This document shows, piece after piece, positions 1 through 7,383 of a DNA stretch of 11,060 nt. The stretch covers positions 1 through 11,060 of the forward strand of contig JACMLA010000521.1 of assembly GCA_014379815.1 (NCBI GenBank), read 5' to 3'. This DNA is from Bryobacteraceae bacterium (lineage in GTDB: Bacteria > Acidobacteriota > Terriglobia > Bryobacterales > Bryobacteraceae). The number at the start of each line of letters is the position of its first letter. The first letter of the stretch is position 1. A program made the position numbers and the translations under genes. A model generated the notes under the pieces. It worked only from the letters and a program-made list of their open reading frames with translations. It searched no databases and was not told the origin of the DNA.

Positions 1-1
1 C

Positions 2-1081
2 TGCGAGATCCCAGCTCCGCCTTTCAAGGAGACGGTCCGCGGTAAGGAGTTTGAAAAGCTCTTCCGGCAGCTCGGCCTGCAGAATGTCTTCATCGACAAA
101 GTTGGCAATGTGCTTGGGACCAGGCCTGGCAATGCGCCACGTCCAAACCTAGTCTTCGCTGCTCATCTGGATACCGTGTTCCCGGAAGAAACGGTGGTCA
201 AGGTCAGCCGCGACGCAAACGTGTTGAAGGGACCTGGTATCGGCGATGACTGCCGGGGGTTGACCGTGCTTCTCTCGATCATCCGGGCGCTGGACGAGGG
301 CAAGGTAAAAACGCCGGGTACGATCACGTTCGTAGCTAACGTGGGCGAAGAAGGCCTCGGGGATCTACGCGGTGTGAAGGAATTGTTTTACACCACGCTG
401 AAGGATCGCATCGACAAGTTCGTTTCGATCGATGGAACAGGTCTCGGAATCGCGAATGTCGGTGTGGGAAGCTTCCGCTACCGCGTGATGTTCAAAGGTC
501 CAGGTGGGCACAGCTACGGCGCATTCGGGAATGCGAATCCCATCCACGCGCTCGGTCGGGCAATGGCGAAAATTTCGGAGTTTCAGGTTCCCGACAAACC
601 GAAGACCACGTTCAATGTCGGCCGCATCGGCGGAGGCACCTCCGTCAATTCGATTGCGTTCGAGGCGTGGATGGAGGTGGATATGCGATCCCCCGATCCG
701 GCTTCGCTGAAGGCGCTGGACGACAAGTTCAAAGCTGCCATGCAGGCCGCGTGTGATGAAGAGAACGCGCGCTGGAGCAACAAAGGCAAAATCAGTGTGT
801 CGCCCGAACTCGTTGGTCTTCGACCCGCCGGCAATACAGCGGTGGACTCGCCGATCGTAAAAACGTCGATGGGTGTCTCCCGTGCGCTCGGCATCGAAGA
901 AATTCTGCGTGAGGGCTCGACAGATTCCAACGTGCCGATGAATATGGGGATTCCAGCAGTCACGATTAGCGGAGGCGGCAAAGGAACGGGTGCCCACTCG
1001 CTGGGCGAGGCGTTCGACGCGACCGACAGCTGGATCGGGACGCAGCGGGCCTTGTTGCTTGCTCTTTCCCTCGCGCGCTAG
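2..1081 (+). CDS. M20-family zinc metallopeptidase/deacylase (5' partial)
   Basis: This frame is open to the left edge and the upstream codons read as a good M20 N-terminus (EIPAPPFKE, then FEKLFRQLGL), so the gene begins outside the window and the GTG at 110 is not its start. In the visible 359 residues, M20 landmarks come in order: HLDT (H55, D57), GPGIGDD (bridging Asp near 82-83), the catalytic/metal pair EE (116-117), SIDG (D144), the lid/dimerisation-domain motif GPGGHSYG, and a C-terminal GAHSLGE (H332). These are the usual ligands of the two-zinc centre and the general base. The family removes amino acids or acyl groups from small peptides and N-acyl amino acids; the aminotripeptidase (PepT)/ArgE-DapE-like group is the closest guess, but the substrate cannot be read. 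It is convergent with the GH38-like gene, with an 18-base gap and no clear terminator hairpin. Confidence 0.9.
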   Translation, partial: CEIPAPPFKETVRGKEFEKLFRQLGLQNVFIDKVGNVLGTRPGNAPRPNLVFAAHLDTVFPEETVVKVSRDANVLKGPGIGDDCRGLTVLLSIIRALDEGKVKTPGTITFVANVGEEGLGDLRGVKELFYTTLKDRIDKFVSIDGTGLGIANVGVGSFRYRVMFKGPGGHSYGAFGNANPIHALGRAMAKISEFQVPDKPKTTFNVGRIGGGTSVNSIAFEAWMEVDMRSPDPASLKALDDKFKAAMQAACDEENARWSNKGKISVSPELVGLRPAGNTAVDSPIVKTSMGVSRALGIEEILREGSTDSNVPMNMGIPAVTISGGGKGTGAHSLGEAFDATDSWIGTQRALLLALSLAR

Positions 1082-1099
1082 AAGAGACTCAATCAGTAC

Positions 1100-3706
1100 T
1101 CACGGACGCGGCTCAATGCGCAGAGTCTGAATCTGTTGTGCTGCCGCGTTCACCGCAACGCTACCGGCCACCACTGGCAACGCGGAAAGATCGCGCTCGG
1201 TGTGTGTGGCTTTCCAGGCCGAGCGAATTGGTGACTTTAACTTCACCTGATAGTCCTCAGCTTGCCCGGACAAATTCCAGAAACGCGTCACCAGACCCTT
1301 CGCAGGCCCATCTTCTGCGACCTTCAGACTCCACAAAAGCAAGTTCGGATTGTTCACGCTCAGCAGCGAGTCCGTCTTTGCGGGAAAGGCTTTGCCGTTG
1401 CGAACCCAGCCAGTGATCGGTGGATTCTGATGCTCGAGCGAAAAGCGCATCGAATCTGCGGCCCTGAATTTCGCATGTGACGAAAGCGCAAACCTCTGCA
1501 GGAAGTGTTTATCGCCTCCTTGCTTGGCGACCCCGGCGCGCGGCGCGTCAATCTGCCCTCCTGCCAGCACCTGAATGCTCGCCGTCTTGGTATCGAGAAA
1601 CGATTGCGCGCCCAGCATCTGGCTGTCTCCCAGCTTCATGAAAGCCAGATCCCAATTTGAGAGCGTTACCCCGGAGCCGTCGGGTGCACTCATTGCCGCA
1701 AAATGATTCAGCGAAAGATAATCCAGCCGCGACATCTCCGCCGAATAATGTCCGCCGTCCTGCTGGAGCTTCGCGCGGATTACAGCTCCTATTTCTTCAT
1801 GCCAGATATCAGGGGACGCGACATTGAAGGAAAAGGCCCAGTGATGCGTGCCACCGAAGTTCTCGGTAATGTCATTGCGGATATCCACTCTGCGGCCATC
1901 GCGGTAGAGCGTGATGCGGCTCTCATGCATTAAAGGGCTATCCCCACGAGCTCGCAGTGTCACGGACACCGGCCCAGCGTTTTCCACTTCCAGCTGGCCC
2001 GGGTCAAGGCCAAGATCATTCATGGTCGACCTCCCATTTTCCAGCTTTCCGCTCAGCTCGCGGTTGCCCCGCTCCTTATCCACCCAGCTTGAAATCGCCC
2101 CGCGATCTTCCACCAGAAGTTTGTAGGCCGCGTTCTCGATCGTCTTGCCCCGCATCGCTCCATTTTTGACGGCAGTCGAACCATCTGCTACGGTCGCGGC
2201 GTCAGCAAACTTCTGCCCGGCACCGTTGCGCACTTCGTAGACTTTGTAGCCGACCGGCGGTAGATCGCGCGCGGCGATCCGCAGAAAAGTAGAAAGGCGA
2301 AGATCCTGCTCGCCCGGCACCTGCACAATCTGCGAAGGGACTTCTTCCCCCGTTGACAAATCCACCACATGCACCGGGCCGATGCTATCTAAAGCGACAT
2401 CTGCGGCATCGCTGCGCTGCCAGCCGAGGGGATTGAAGACATAGAAACGTCGTTGCGCAGACGGCTCACTCGCAATCATTCCACCGAGCGTGTGGACCGC
2501 ATCGGCTTGCAGCGAGTTGACATAGGTCTCAAAGTCAGAGGCCACCCTGCGCCCCCACTGATTCCGGTACTCTCGAGTAATGTCGCGCGCATCCGCAGTC
2601 CAGTTATGCTCCCAGAACAGGCCAAGGTCGACCCATGCGCGCGTCGCTGACTCATGGCGCGACGTCATGAACTCGGGAAACTTCTGCGATACGTAAGCCA
2701 CCAAAGCTTCGGCTCCTCGTAGCTTCTCGACGCCACGTCTTACGCGGGACGCAACTTCGGTGACCGATGCGCTATAGAGATCCCACTCATTGCCAAAGCT
2801 GGCGTTAAACTCAGGGAGCTTTGCGCCATGCTTGCTCTCGAACTCTTCAAAAAAATCGACCATGTTCGAGACAATCACCTTGCGCTCAGAGTTCGAGTTT
2901 TTCCTGGCAGCCACAACGAACTCGTCCGTCATTGTCTTCAAATCGTCCCAGCCCTTTCCAAAGATGCCTACCTCCGGATACGGATAGCGGGAAACAAAGC
3001 GCTGGTCTTTCATGACGAACTCGATCTCGCGATCCGGTACCCGCGCTTCTGCGTAACCGCCGATCGTGCGGGACCCCGACTCGCCGTTGATCAGGGTATG
3101 CCACTTCATCAGAAGCTTGCTCCCGTCCGCGCCTTTCCACCAGTAAATCTCATGCGGCCGTTTGCCGGTTTTATTGATCTTCGTCAAGCAGCCGCAGATG
3201 CCCCTCCACGAGTACTTCGCCCCGGCTCCCGCAAAAAGCGATCCCAACCCGTACGGCAAAGTCTGGTTCTCCATTGCTGTGGCGAGCGGAATACGGATGT
3301 TGTGCTTTCTCTCCAGTGAGCCCGCGTAGTACATCCCGCGCAGCACGGCCTCTGTCGGTGTAGCACCATAGGTCTGATCGAGGGCGTTCAGTGGCATGCT
3401 GAGATGTCCACTGCGAATAGCCGCCATCAGTCGCTCGAATTCCTTCGGACTCTTATTCTGTTCGTACACCTTAACCCAAAAATTGCCCCCGACGTGAAAG
3501 CGGCTCTGCCATTCCGGGGGTTCGTTTTTGGTCTTGTCGGCGAGGTCGAGATAATAGTCGATCATCTCTAGAAACGCCTGCCGATAGGTCTCCTCGTCTG
3601 CCGTCCACACGTAGTCCGTGTGATCGTCCAGCGCAATGTAAATCTTCTTTTGTTGCGCGGAAGCAACCAATTGAGCGAACACCAAAGCACACACCAGGCG
3701 GATCAT
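1100..3706 (-). CDS. Secreted GH38 alpha-mannosidase-like protein
   Basis: An 868-residue protein with a classic signal peptide (MIRLVCALVFAQLVASA, cleavage likely after residue 17), so exported. The N-terminal half follows the GH38 plan. DDHTDYVW (H29, D31) stands for the zinc-binding HxD. Residues 103-131 (PLNALDQTYGATPTEAVLRG) match the helix region after the family's acidic motif. FWEHNW (H368) fits the later zinc histidine. From about 420 the beta-rich GH38 C-terminal region follows: FYVFNPLGW, then YKLLVEDRGAISSWVDKERG, ending in an all-beta tail. The nucleophile Asp is not obvious: the expected region reads AMENQTLPYG (143-152), with Asn146 nearest by my alignment by eye. Activity is therefore unproven; it resembles the divergent GH38-like proteins I recall as DUF5054. 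The ATG is preceded by AAGGA at 8 bases and a strong promoter. Confidence 0.82.
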   Translation of the reverse strand: MIRLVCALVFAQLVASAQQKKIYIALDDHTDYVWTADEETYRQAFLEMIDYYLDLADKTKNEPPEWQSRFHVGGNFWVKVYEQNKSPKEFERLMAAIRSGHLSMPLNALDQTYGATPTEAVLRGMYYAGSLERKHNIRIPLATAMENQTLPYGLGSLFAGAGAKYSWRGICGCLTKINKTGKRPHEIYWWKGADGSKLLMKWHTLINGESGSRTIGGYAEARVPDREIEFVMKDQRFVSRYPYPEVGIFGKGWDDLKTMTDEFVVAARKNSNSERKVIVSNMVDFFEEFESKHGAKLPEFNASFGNEWDLYSASVTEVASRVRRGVEKLRGAEALVAYVSQKFPEFMTSRHESATRAWVDLGLFWEHNWTADARDITREYRNQWGRRVASDFETYVNSLQADAVHTLGGMIASEPSAQRRFYVFNPLGWQRSDAADVALDSIGPVHVVDLSTGEEVPSQIVQVPGEQDLRLSTFLRIAARDLPPVGYKVYEVRNGAGQKFADAATVADGSTAVKNGAMRGKTIENAAYKLLVEDRGAISSWVDKERGNRELSGKLENGRSTMNDLGLDPGQLEVENAGPVSVTLRARGDSPLMHESRITLYRDGRRVDIRNDITENFGGTHHWAFSFNVASPDIWHEEIGAVIRAKLQQDGGHYSAEMSRLDYLSLNHFAAMSAPDGSGVTLSNWDLAFMKLGDSQMLGAQSFLDTKTASIQVLAGGQIDAPRAGVAKQGGDKHFLQRFALSSHAKFRAADSMRFSLEHQNPPITGWVRNGKAFPAKTDSLLSVNNPNLLLWSLKVAEDGPAKGLVTRFWNLSGQAEDYQVKLKSPIRSAWKATHTERDLSALPVVAGSVAVNAAAQQIQTLRIEPRP

Positions 3707-3711
3707 TGACT

Positions 3712-3718
3712 CTGTCCT
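3712..3718 (-). promoter_or_regulatory. Ribosome binding site of the GH38-like gene
   Basis: On the minus strand the sequence before the ATG (3706-3704) reads AAAGGACAGAGTCA; AAGGA lies 8 bases from the start codon, a good Shine-Dalgarno that fixes this start just before the signal peptide. Confidence 0.7.
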
Positions 3719-3729
3719 TTACACCCAGA

Positions 3730-3739
3730 CAAGCGGTTG
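3730..3739. promoter_or_regulatory. Operator-like palindrome 1, at the predicted transcription start
   Basis: CAAGCGGTTG is an imperfect copy (9 of 10) of the perfect palindrome at 3800-3809; over 13 bases (CAAGCGGTTGACT against CAAGCGCTTGTCT) 11 agree. The even-length palindrome with a central CG is the form typical of LacI/GalR-family operators. Its place at the start point of the GH38-like promoter suits a repressor. No LacI-type gene lies in the window, so the binding protein is unknown. Confidence 0.45.
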
Positions 3740-3745
3740 ACTAAG

Positions 3746-3775
3746 AATATAAGTTTAACGCGATCCAAATGTCAA
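3746..3775 (-). promoter_or_regulatory. Sigma70-type promoter of the GH38-like gene
   Basis: Reading the minus strand, TTGACA (3775-3770, a perfect -35) is followed after 18 bases by TATATT (3751-3746, five of six to the -10 consensus). Transcription would start near 3739, about 33 bases before the start codon and directly at the palindrome at 3730-3739. It is the best promoter by eye in the window. Confidence 0.7.
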
Positions 3776-3799
3776 TTAGGGCCGAGATAATTGAACAAG

Positions 3800-3809
3800 C
3801 AAGCGCTTG
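3800..3809. promoter_or_regulatory. Operator-like palindrome 2
   Basis: CAAGCGCTTG is a perfect 10-bp palindrome. It can also be read as ACAAGC/GCTTGT arms (3795-3810) around AAGC. Its centre is 70 bp from that of the related site at 3730-3739, about 25 bases upstream of the -35 box of the GH38-like gene. Paired sites at this spacing are known to support looping by dimeric or tetrameric repressors; that this happens here is inference. Confidence 0.45.
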
Positions 3810-3829
3810 TCTGCAAGCACCCAACTCCG

Positions 3830-3855
3830 CTTATGAGACCATCTCTTATGAGACC
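3830..3855 (+). repeat. Two exact 11-bp direct repeats before the AraC gene
   Basis: CTTATGAGACC occurs at 3830-3840 and again at 3845-3855, separated by ATCT (15-bp period). It ends 49 bases before the AraC start codon. AraC-family proteins usually bind direct repeats, so this is a candidate self-regulatory site, although their usual half-site spacing is nearer 21 bp. No convincing -35/-10 pair for the AraC gene was seen nearby. Confidence 0.5.
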
Positions 3856-3904
3856 CTTAACAAGAGTCTGAGGATGCTGTGAAACCTATCCTTTACTCAT
3901 ACTC

Positions 3905-4828
3905 ATGCCGACAAACATTCCAGACAACTTAATCGAAGAGCATAAGAACCGCGGCGATGGAGGTGTGTCCAGCCTATGGGTGCAACAAACCGATTGCGTG
4001 GCGCGAGAACATGAGCACGCGGAAGCTCAAATTGTCCTGCCGTTTACTGCAACTCCTTTGAATCTTCACATGCATGGGGCAACGGGAAATAGCACAATCG
4101 CCACGCTGCGCGGTGGTTTTGCCTCTGTTATTCCTTTCGACCAGCCTCATCGCCTCCGGTGGCAAGGCGAAGGCGATTTCATTAACCTATATTTCACCAA
4201 ACAATGGCTTGATGTATCGGGAGCCCATCTTCTCTCGATCGATCCTCACGCATGTTGGGATGATCCACTCGTTCGCGAAGTCGCGATTCATCTCAGAGAA
4301 GAGTATGCGGCGTTCGGCTTGCTCGATCCGATGGTCATTGACCACAGCACCGCTCTGATTGCTCTACGACTTTCGTTTGGTCAACGCCTAACAGACAAGC
4401 TTGTTCCACAAAGAAGAAAAAGCCTTCTTCCCAGAAGGCAGCTACAGCCCGCACTTGTGCTGATGCACGACAACATCGCGGGGCAACTGGTAGTAAGGGA
4501 CCTCGCCCGCGCGTGTGGATCCAGTACATTTCACTTCGCGCGCTCTTTTTCGTATCAGTACGGATGTCCCCCTGCGGAATACCAGCGCCGCCTGCGAATC
4601 TCGCGGGCCAAACAACTGATCCTCACGAGGAGAGAATATCCGATCGCTCTCATCGGGGCAGAAGTCGGGATGTACAGCGCCGCGCATTTTTCGCGAGTTT
4701 TCCTTAAGTATGCCGGCATGACGCCGAGCGAGTACCGGGCTCGGTTCACACAGCCGCGTTTACCGGTCAACAGGACTGATGTCGTTTCAGGGCCTCCGTT
4801 TCTCCCCGGGACAGAATCGCAGGATTAG
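3905..4828 (+). CDS. AraC-family transcriptional regulator
   Basis: A 307-residue cytoplasmic regulator of standard AraC length. The N-terminal ~165 residues have the character of an effector-binding beta barrel, with a His-rich stretch (EHEHAEAQIVLPF, 35-47). Residues ~178-282 are the AraC DNA-binding domain: first helix-turn-helix about 196-217 (VRDLARACGSSTFHFARSF), linker with RRLRISRAKQLI, second about 245-268, closing with the family signature HFSRVFLKYAGMTPSEYR. The ATG at 3905 has no Shine-Dalgarno; an in-frame TGA at 3869 and the absence of another start codon leave no upstream option, so the message may be leaderless or SD-independent. It runs in the same direction as the four genes that follow and is divergent from the GH38-like gene. 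The cassette downstream is the likeliest target, but the GH38-like gene could be too. Effector unknown. Confidence 0.9.
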   Translation: MPTNIPDNLIEEHKNRGDGGVSSLWVQQTDCVAREHEHAEAQIVLPFTATPLNLHMHGATGNSTIATLRGGFASVIPFDQPHRLRWQGEGDFINLYFTKQWLDVSGAHLLSIDPHACWDDPLVREVAIHLREEYAAFGLLDPMVIDHSTALIALRLSFGQRLTDKLVPQRRKSLLPRRQLQPALVLMHDNIAGQLVVRDLARACGSSTFHFARSFSYQYGCPPAEYQRRLRISRAKQLILTRREYPIALIGAEVGMYSAAHFSRVFLKYAGMTPSEYRARFTQPRLPVNRTDVVSGPPFLPGTESQD

Positions 4829-4915
4829 GCAACTCTTACGCAAGGATAGCTAATAGATCTTTACCGCCAAAGCATCTCTTCCTACAACGCCGTATTCGCA
4901 GACAGGGAAAAGAAC

Positions 4916-5557
4916 TTGAGGATTGGTGTAGTCGGCTCTGGAAAGATGGGTGGAGGTATCGGCACTGCCTTCGCACGGGCGGGGCACGAAGTGTTTTTCA
5001 GCTTTTCTCGTGATTCACAGCGGTTGCAGACACTCGGCCAGCAAGCCTCCGCCAGATTCGGATCGCCTGCGGAGGCAGTAGCCTTCGGTGAGGTTTTGCT
5101 GCTGTCTGTTTGGTTTCCCCAGATTCAGGAAGCACTGGAACAGGCCGGTAATCTGAATGATCGAATCCTGTTGACCTGCGTGAGTGGTCTCACCCCCGAT
5201 TTTACCGGAGAGACCATGGGACTGCCATCCTCAATGATGCTGTCGGTTGCCGAGCAGATCTCTGAGCTGGCACCAGGCGCGAGGGTAGTTGAATCGTTCA
5301 ATCTCACATTTGCAGAAACCATCGCCGCACCGAACCGCGATTTCAAAGGTGATCGCCCGAGCCTCCCTTACTGCGGAGACGATGCTGATGCAAAACACAT
5401 AGTTGCTCAGCTGATCACGGATTGCGGCTATGAGCCCGTTGATGCTGGCCCTCTAAAGTCTGCTCGCTCTCTTGAGAGCCTCGCAAGTATCTGGGTGCAA
5501 ACGGCTGCGGTTACCGGTCTTTTTCCCGACACTGCTTTAAAAATTTTGCGGCGCTAG
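4916..5557 (+). CDS. NADP-dependent F420 reductase-like dinucleotide-binding protein
   Basis: A 213-residue protein of the COG2085/NADPH-dependent F420 reductase (NPD) type. The N-terminus is a Rossmann motif (GVVGSGKMGGGIG, 4-16) and the end of the second strand reads FSFSRD (28-33), where Ser/Arg often favours NADP over NAD. The hydrophobic stretch before VWFPQI (66-71), VVESFN (124-129) and the C-terminal AGPLKSARSLESLA (177-190) follow family order. The family moves hydride between NADP(H) and F420 or another acceptor; many members have no known substrate, and F420 use cannot be assumed here. The start is TTG at 4916: AGGG lies 8 bases upstream, an in-frame TAG at 4847 blocks extension and no ATG or GTG lies between. 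It is 87 bases after the AraC gene and first of the probable four-gene operon. Confidence 0.85.
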   Translation: MRIGVVGSGKMGGGIGTAFARAGHEVFFSFSRDSQRLQTLGQQASARFGSPAEAVAFGEVLLLSVWFPQIQEALEQAGNLNDRILLTCVSGLTPDFTGETMGLPSSMMLSVAEQISELAPGARVVESFNLTFAETIAAPNRDFKGDRPSLPYCGDDADAKHIVAQLITDCGYEPVDAGPLKSARSLESLASIWVQTAAVTGLFPDTALKILRR

Positions 5558-5592
5558 CCTCTTTGAAACGCACACCACAAGGAACAATCCCG

Positions 5593-6249
5593 ATGCCAAA
5601 CGATAACCAACAAGATTTTTCAGACATGCTGACCCCCGAAGACACGGCCTTCGTGCTGATTGACCATCAAGCAGGCTTGATGCTTTACCCGACCGACATT
5701 GATCCCTTGATGCTGCGATCCAATTCGATCGCTTTGGCAAAAACAGCAAAGCTGTTCAATTGCCCGGTGATCCTGACCGCTGCGGATCAGGGGCCGAATG
5801 GCCCAATCGGTCCAATCATCCCAGAGATCACGTCACTTTTCCCCGACGTCAAGCCGATCTATCGCACGAAGATCAACTCGTGGCATGAATCGGCTATTCG
5901 AAAAGCGATTGAAGCCACAGGCAAGAAAAAGCTGGTTTTCGCGGGAATCACTTCTGACTTCTGTTCTGGCTTGCCAGCGAAGAGTGCTGCGGCAGCTGGT
6001 TACTATTCCTATCTCGTGATGGATGCGAGCGGCAATGTGACACCAATGGCCATGGAAACCTCGCTCGCAAATCTGACGCAGGCCGGAGTAAAGGTCGTTA
6101 ACTGGCTGACCGTATGCACTGAGCTGCTTGCGGACTGGACGAAGCCAGAGGCAAAGGGCGTTCTCGAAATCTATCGCGAGCACCTGCCGAACTGGAGCAT
6201 GCTCGACATCATAGAAGAGGGTCGGCAAGGACGGGTACCGAAAGCCTAA
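5593..6249 (+). CDS. Isochorismatase-family cysteine hydrolase (YcaC-like)
   Basis: The frame opens at a TTG at 5563, but the ATG at 5593 is preferred because AAGGA lies 9 bases before it; the product is then 218 residues. The triad of the family is complete: D24 (FVLIDHQ), K93 (IYRTKINSW) and C124 (AGITSDFC), with spacing close to YcaC. The segment GITSDF before the cysteine is where the family has its cis-peptide. The fold is the Rossmann-like isochorismatase/nicotinamidase sandwich, cytoplasmic. Members cut amide, imide or vinyl-ether bonds; true isochorismatase activity is not implied, and YcaC-type members have few known substrates. It follows the dinucleotide-binding gene by 35 bases and precedes the bicupin by 35, both in the same direction, which suggests co-transcription. 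Confidence 0.88.
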   Translation: MPNDNQQDFSDMLTPEDTAFVLIDHQAGLMLYPTDIDPLMLRSNSIALAKTAKLFNCPVILTAADQGPNGPIGPIIPEITSLFPDVKPIYRTKINSWHESAIRKAIEATGKKKLVFAGITSDFCSGLPAKSAAAAGYYSYLVMDASGNVTPMAMETSLANLTQAGVKVVNWLTVCTELLADWTKPEAKGVLEIYREHLPNWSMLDIIEEGRQGRVPKA

Positions 6250-6284
6250 GAGATTGCGTTTTTGGACTCCGAACACACACGTTT

Positions 6285-7334
6285 ATGAACCGCATTATTG
6301 AACCTTACGTATTGACCAATGGCAACTGCCCGGCCTTCTGGTTGATTGACAACCTGTGGATGCCGCTGGCGACCAGCTTTTTGACGGATAACCGATTTAC
6401 GCTGATTGAACAGGTCTGCGCGACCGGAATTGGTGGGCCTCCTACTCATACCCATCCAACAGACGAGGGATTCTATGTGCTCGAAGGGCAGTGTACCTTC
6501 CAGGCAGGCGGCAGAACGGTGGTTGCCGGGCCGGGTACCTTTATTTCCGTACCCCGAAATATCGAGCATAGCTTTACGGTGGATCAGGCTGGCACCCGTG
6601 TTTTGAACTTCTATACTCCAGCCGGATTCGAGATGATTCTCATGAGCATTGCGATGCCCGCCCAGGAGCGCGTTCCGCCCCCGCCCAACGCGGTGCCTTT
6701 ACCGCCACGGTGGATCGTCGAGGAACTCTCCCGTGAATACGGCCAGACAGCCGTGCTCGGCCTGCCCTTTGTAGATATTCCTAACGCTGAGAATACGGTC
6801 ACAAGGCCTCTGGAAGGTAGTACAGTGCAGCCCTACGGCCTTCGGGCCGGAGAGGCACCGACGTTTTGGTGGGACTCCATTCTGTGGTCCTTATTAGCAA
6901 GTGGTGAACAGACCGGCGGCTCTTATTCGCTGATTGAAGAGATTTGCCCCAGGGACTCGGGACCTCCTGCACATACGCACGAACAAGATGAAGCGCTGTA
7001 TCTTATCGACGGTGCGCTCACCGTCATGGCCGGGTCGAAACGGTTTGAAATGAACAGTGGCTCGTTCGCCTATATCCCCGCGGGAACCGTACATTCCTTC
7101 CGTGCAGACAGTGCCCAGACAAGGTTGCTGAACTTCTACTTCCCAGCCGGGTTTGAACGCACCATCCAACAGTTTGCTGAGCCTGCCTTGACGCGGACTC
7201 GTCCACTTGAAGCGAAGCACTCTCCCGACATACCGGAGCCATTGAAAGCTCTTTATGAGCGGATTGGCACGCGTCTCGTTGCCGTGCCAGACTTTCTTCG
7301 CGAAAGAACTGATGAGGTTTCGACCTTGACGTAA
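6285..7334 (+). CDS. Bicupin, quercetinase-like
   Basis: A 349-residue protein made of two clearly homologous cupin domains (about 8-116 and 184-292), an internal duplication: both open with a Y-x-L...FW segment and close with LNFY-x-PAGFE. Each keeps a full metal set: H55, H57, E61, H95 in the first (PPTHTHPTDEGFYVLEG; RNIEHSF) and H230, H232, E236, H270 in the second (PPAHTHEQDEALYLIDG; AGTVHSF). This architecture is shared with quercetin 2,3-dioxygenases such as Bacillus YxaG and with other Fe/Mn/Ni bicupins, so a dioxygenase on a flavonol or similar compound is plausible but not shown. There is no signal peptide. No good Shine-Dalgarno precedes the ATG, only 35 bases after the isochorismatase-like gene, so coupled translation is possible. 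A 57-residue helical tail follows domain 2. Confidence 0.85.
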   Translation: MNRIIEPYVLTNGNCPAFWLIDNLWMPLATSFLTDNRFTLIEQVCATGIGGPPTHTHPTDEGFYVLEGQCTFQAGGRTVVAGPGTFISVPRNIEHSFTVDQAGTRVLNFYTPAGFEMILMSIAMPAQERVPPPPNAVPLPPRWIVEELSREYGQTAVLGLPFVDIPNAENTVTRPLEGSTVQPYGLRAGEAPTFWWDSILWSLLASGEQTGGSYSLIEEICPRDSGPPAHTHEQDEALYLIDGALTVMAGSKRFEMNSGSFAYIPAGTVHSFRADSAQTRLLNFYFPAGFERTIQQFAEPALTRTRPLEAKHSPDIPEPLKALYERIGTRLVAVPDFLRERTDEVSTLT

Positions 7335-7337
7335 ATA

Positions 7338-7347
7338 CCACCGGTGG
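7338..7347. promoter_or_regulatory. 10-bp perfect palindrome in the bicupin-membrane protein gap
   Basis: CCACCGGTGG starts four bases after the bicupin stop codon, in a 58-base gap. It could be a small protein-binding site or a weak RNA hairpin. No T-tract follows, so it is not an intrinsic terminator. Short GC-rich palindromes also arise by chance. Confidence 0.25.
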
Positions 7348-7374
7348 AGTCGTTTGGGGCGGTTTCGTTCGCGC

Positions 7375-7383
7375 AGGAAGGAG
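7375..7383 (+). promoter_or_regulatory. Ribosome binding site that fixes the membrane-protein start
   Basis: AGGAAGGAG lies 9 bases before the ATG at 7393, the strongest Shine-Dalgarno in the cassette. It shows that translation starts at 7393 and not at the in-frame TTG at 7354. Confidence 0.75.

Noticed and set aside
365..997. Long minus-strand open frame inside the M20 gene
   Set aside because: It lies antisense within a gene with clear family motifs and its translation shows no recognisable domain; a GC-rich shadow frame.
2828..3319. 163-codon plus-strand frame inside the GH38-like gene
   Set aside because: Fully antisense to a well-supported gene, low-complexity translation and no family features.
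3807..3837. Promoter for the AraC gene: TTGTCT (3807-3812) with TATGAG (3832-3837)
   Set aside because: Only four of six matches at each box and a 19-base spacer; too weak to call, although it would overlap palindrome 2.
4829..4915. Promoter or riboswitch in the gap before the dinucleotide-binding gene
   Set aside because: No convincing -35/-10 pair or stable stem was seen in these 87 bases; only the AGGG ribosome site is supported.
5563..5592. TTG at 5563 as start of the isochorismatase-like gene
   Set aside because: The ATG at 5593 has AAGGA at 9 bases, and the extra ten residues have no family counterpart I can see.
5833..6276. 147-codon minus-strand frame inside the isochorismatase-like gene
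   Set aside because: Antisense to the segment carrying K93 and C124 of the catalytic triad; no domain of its own.
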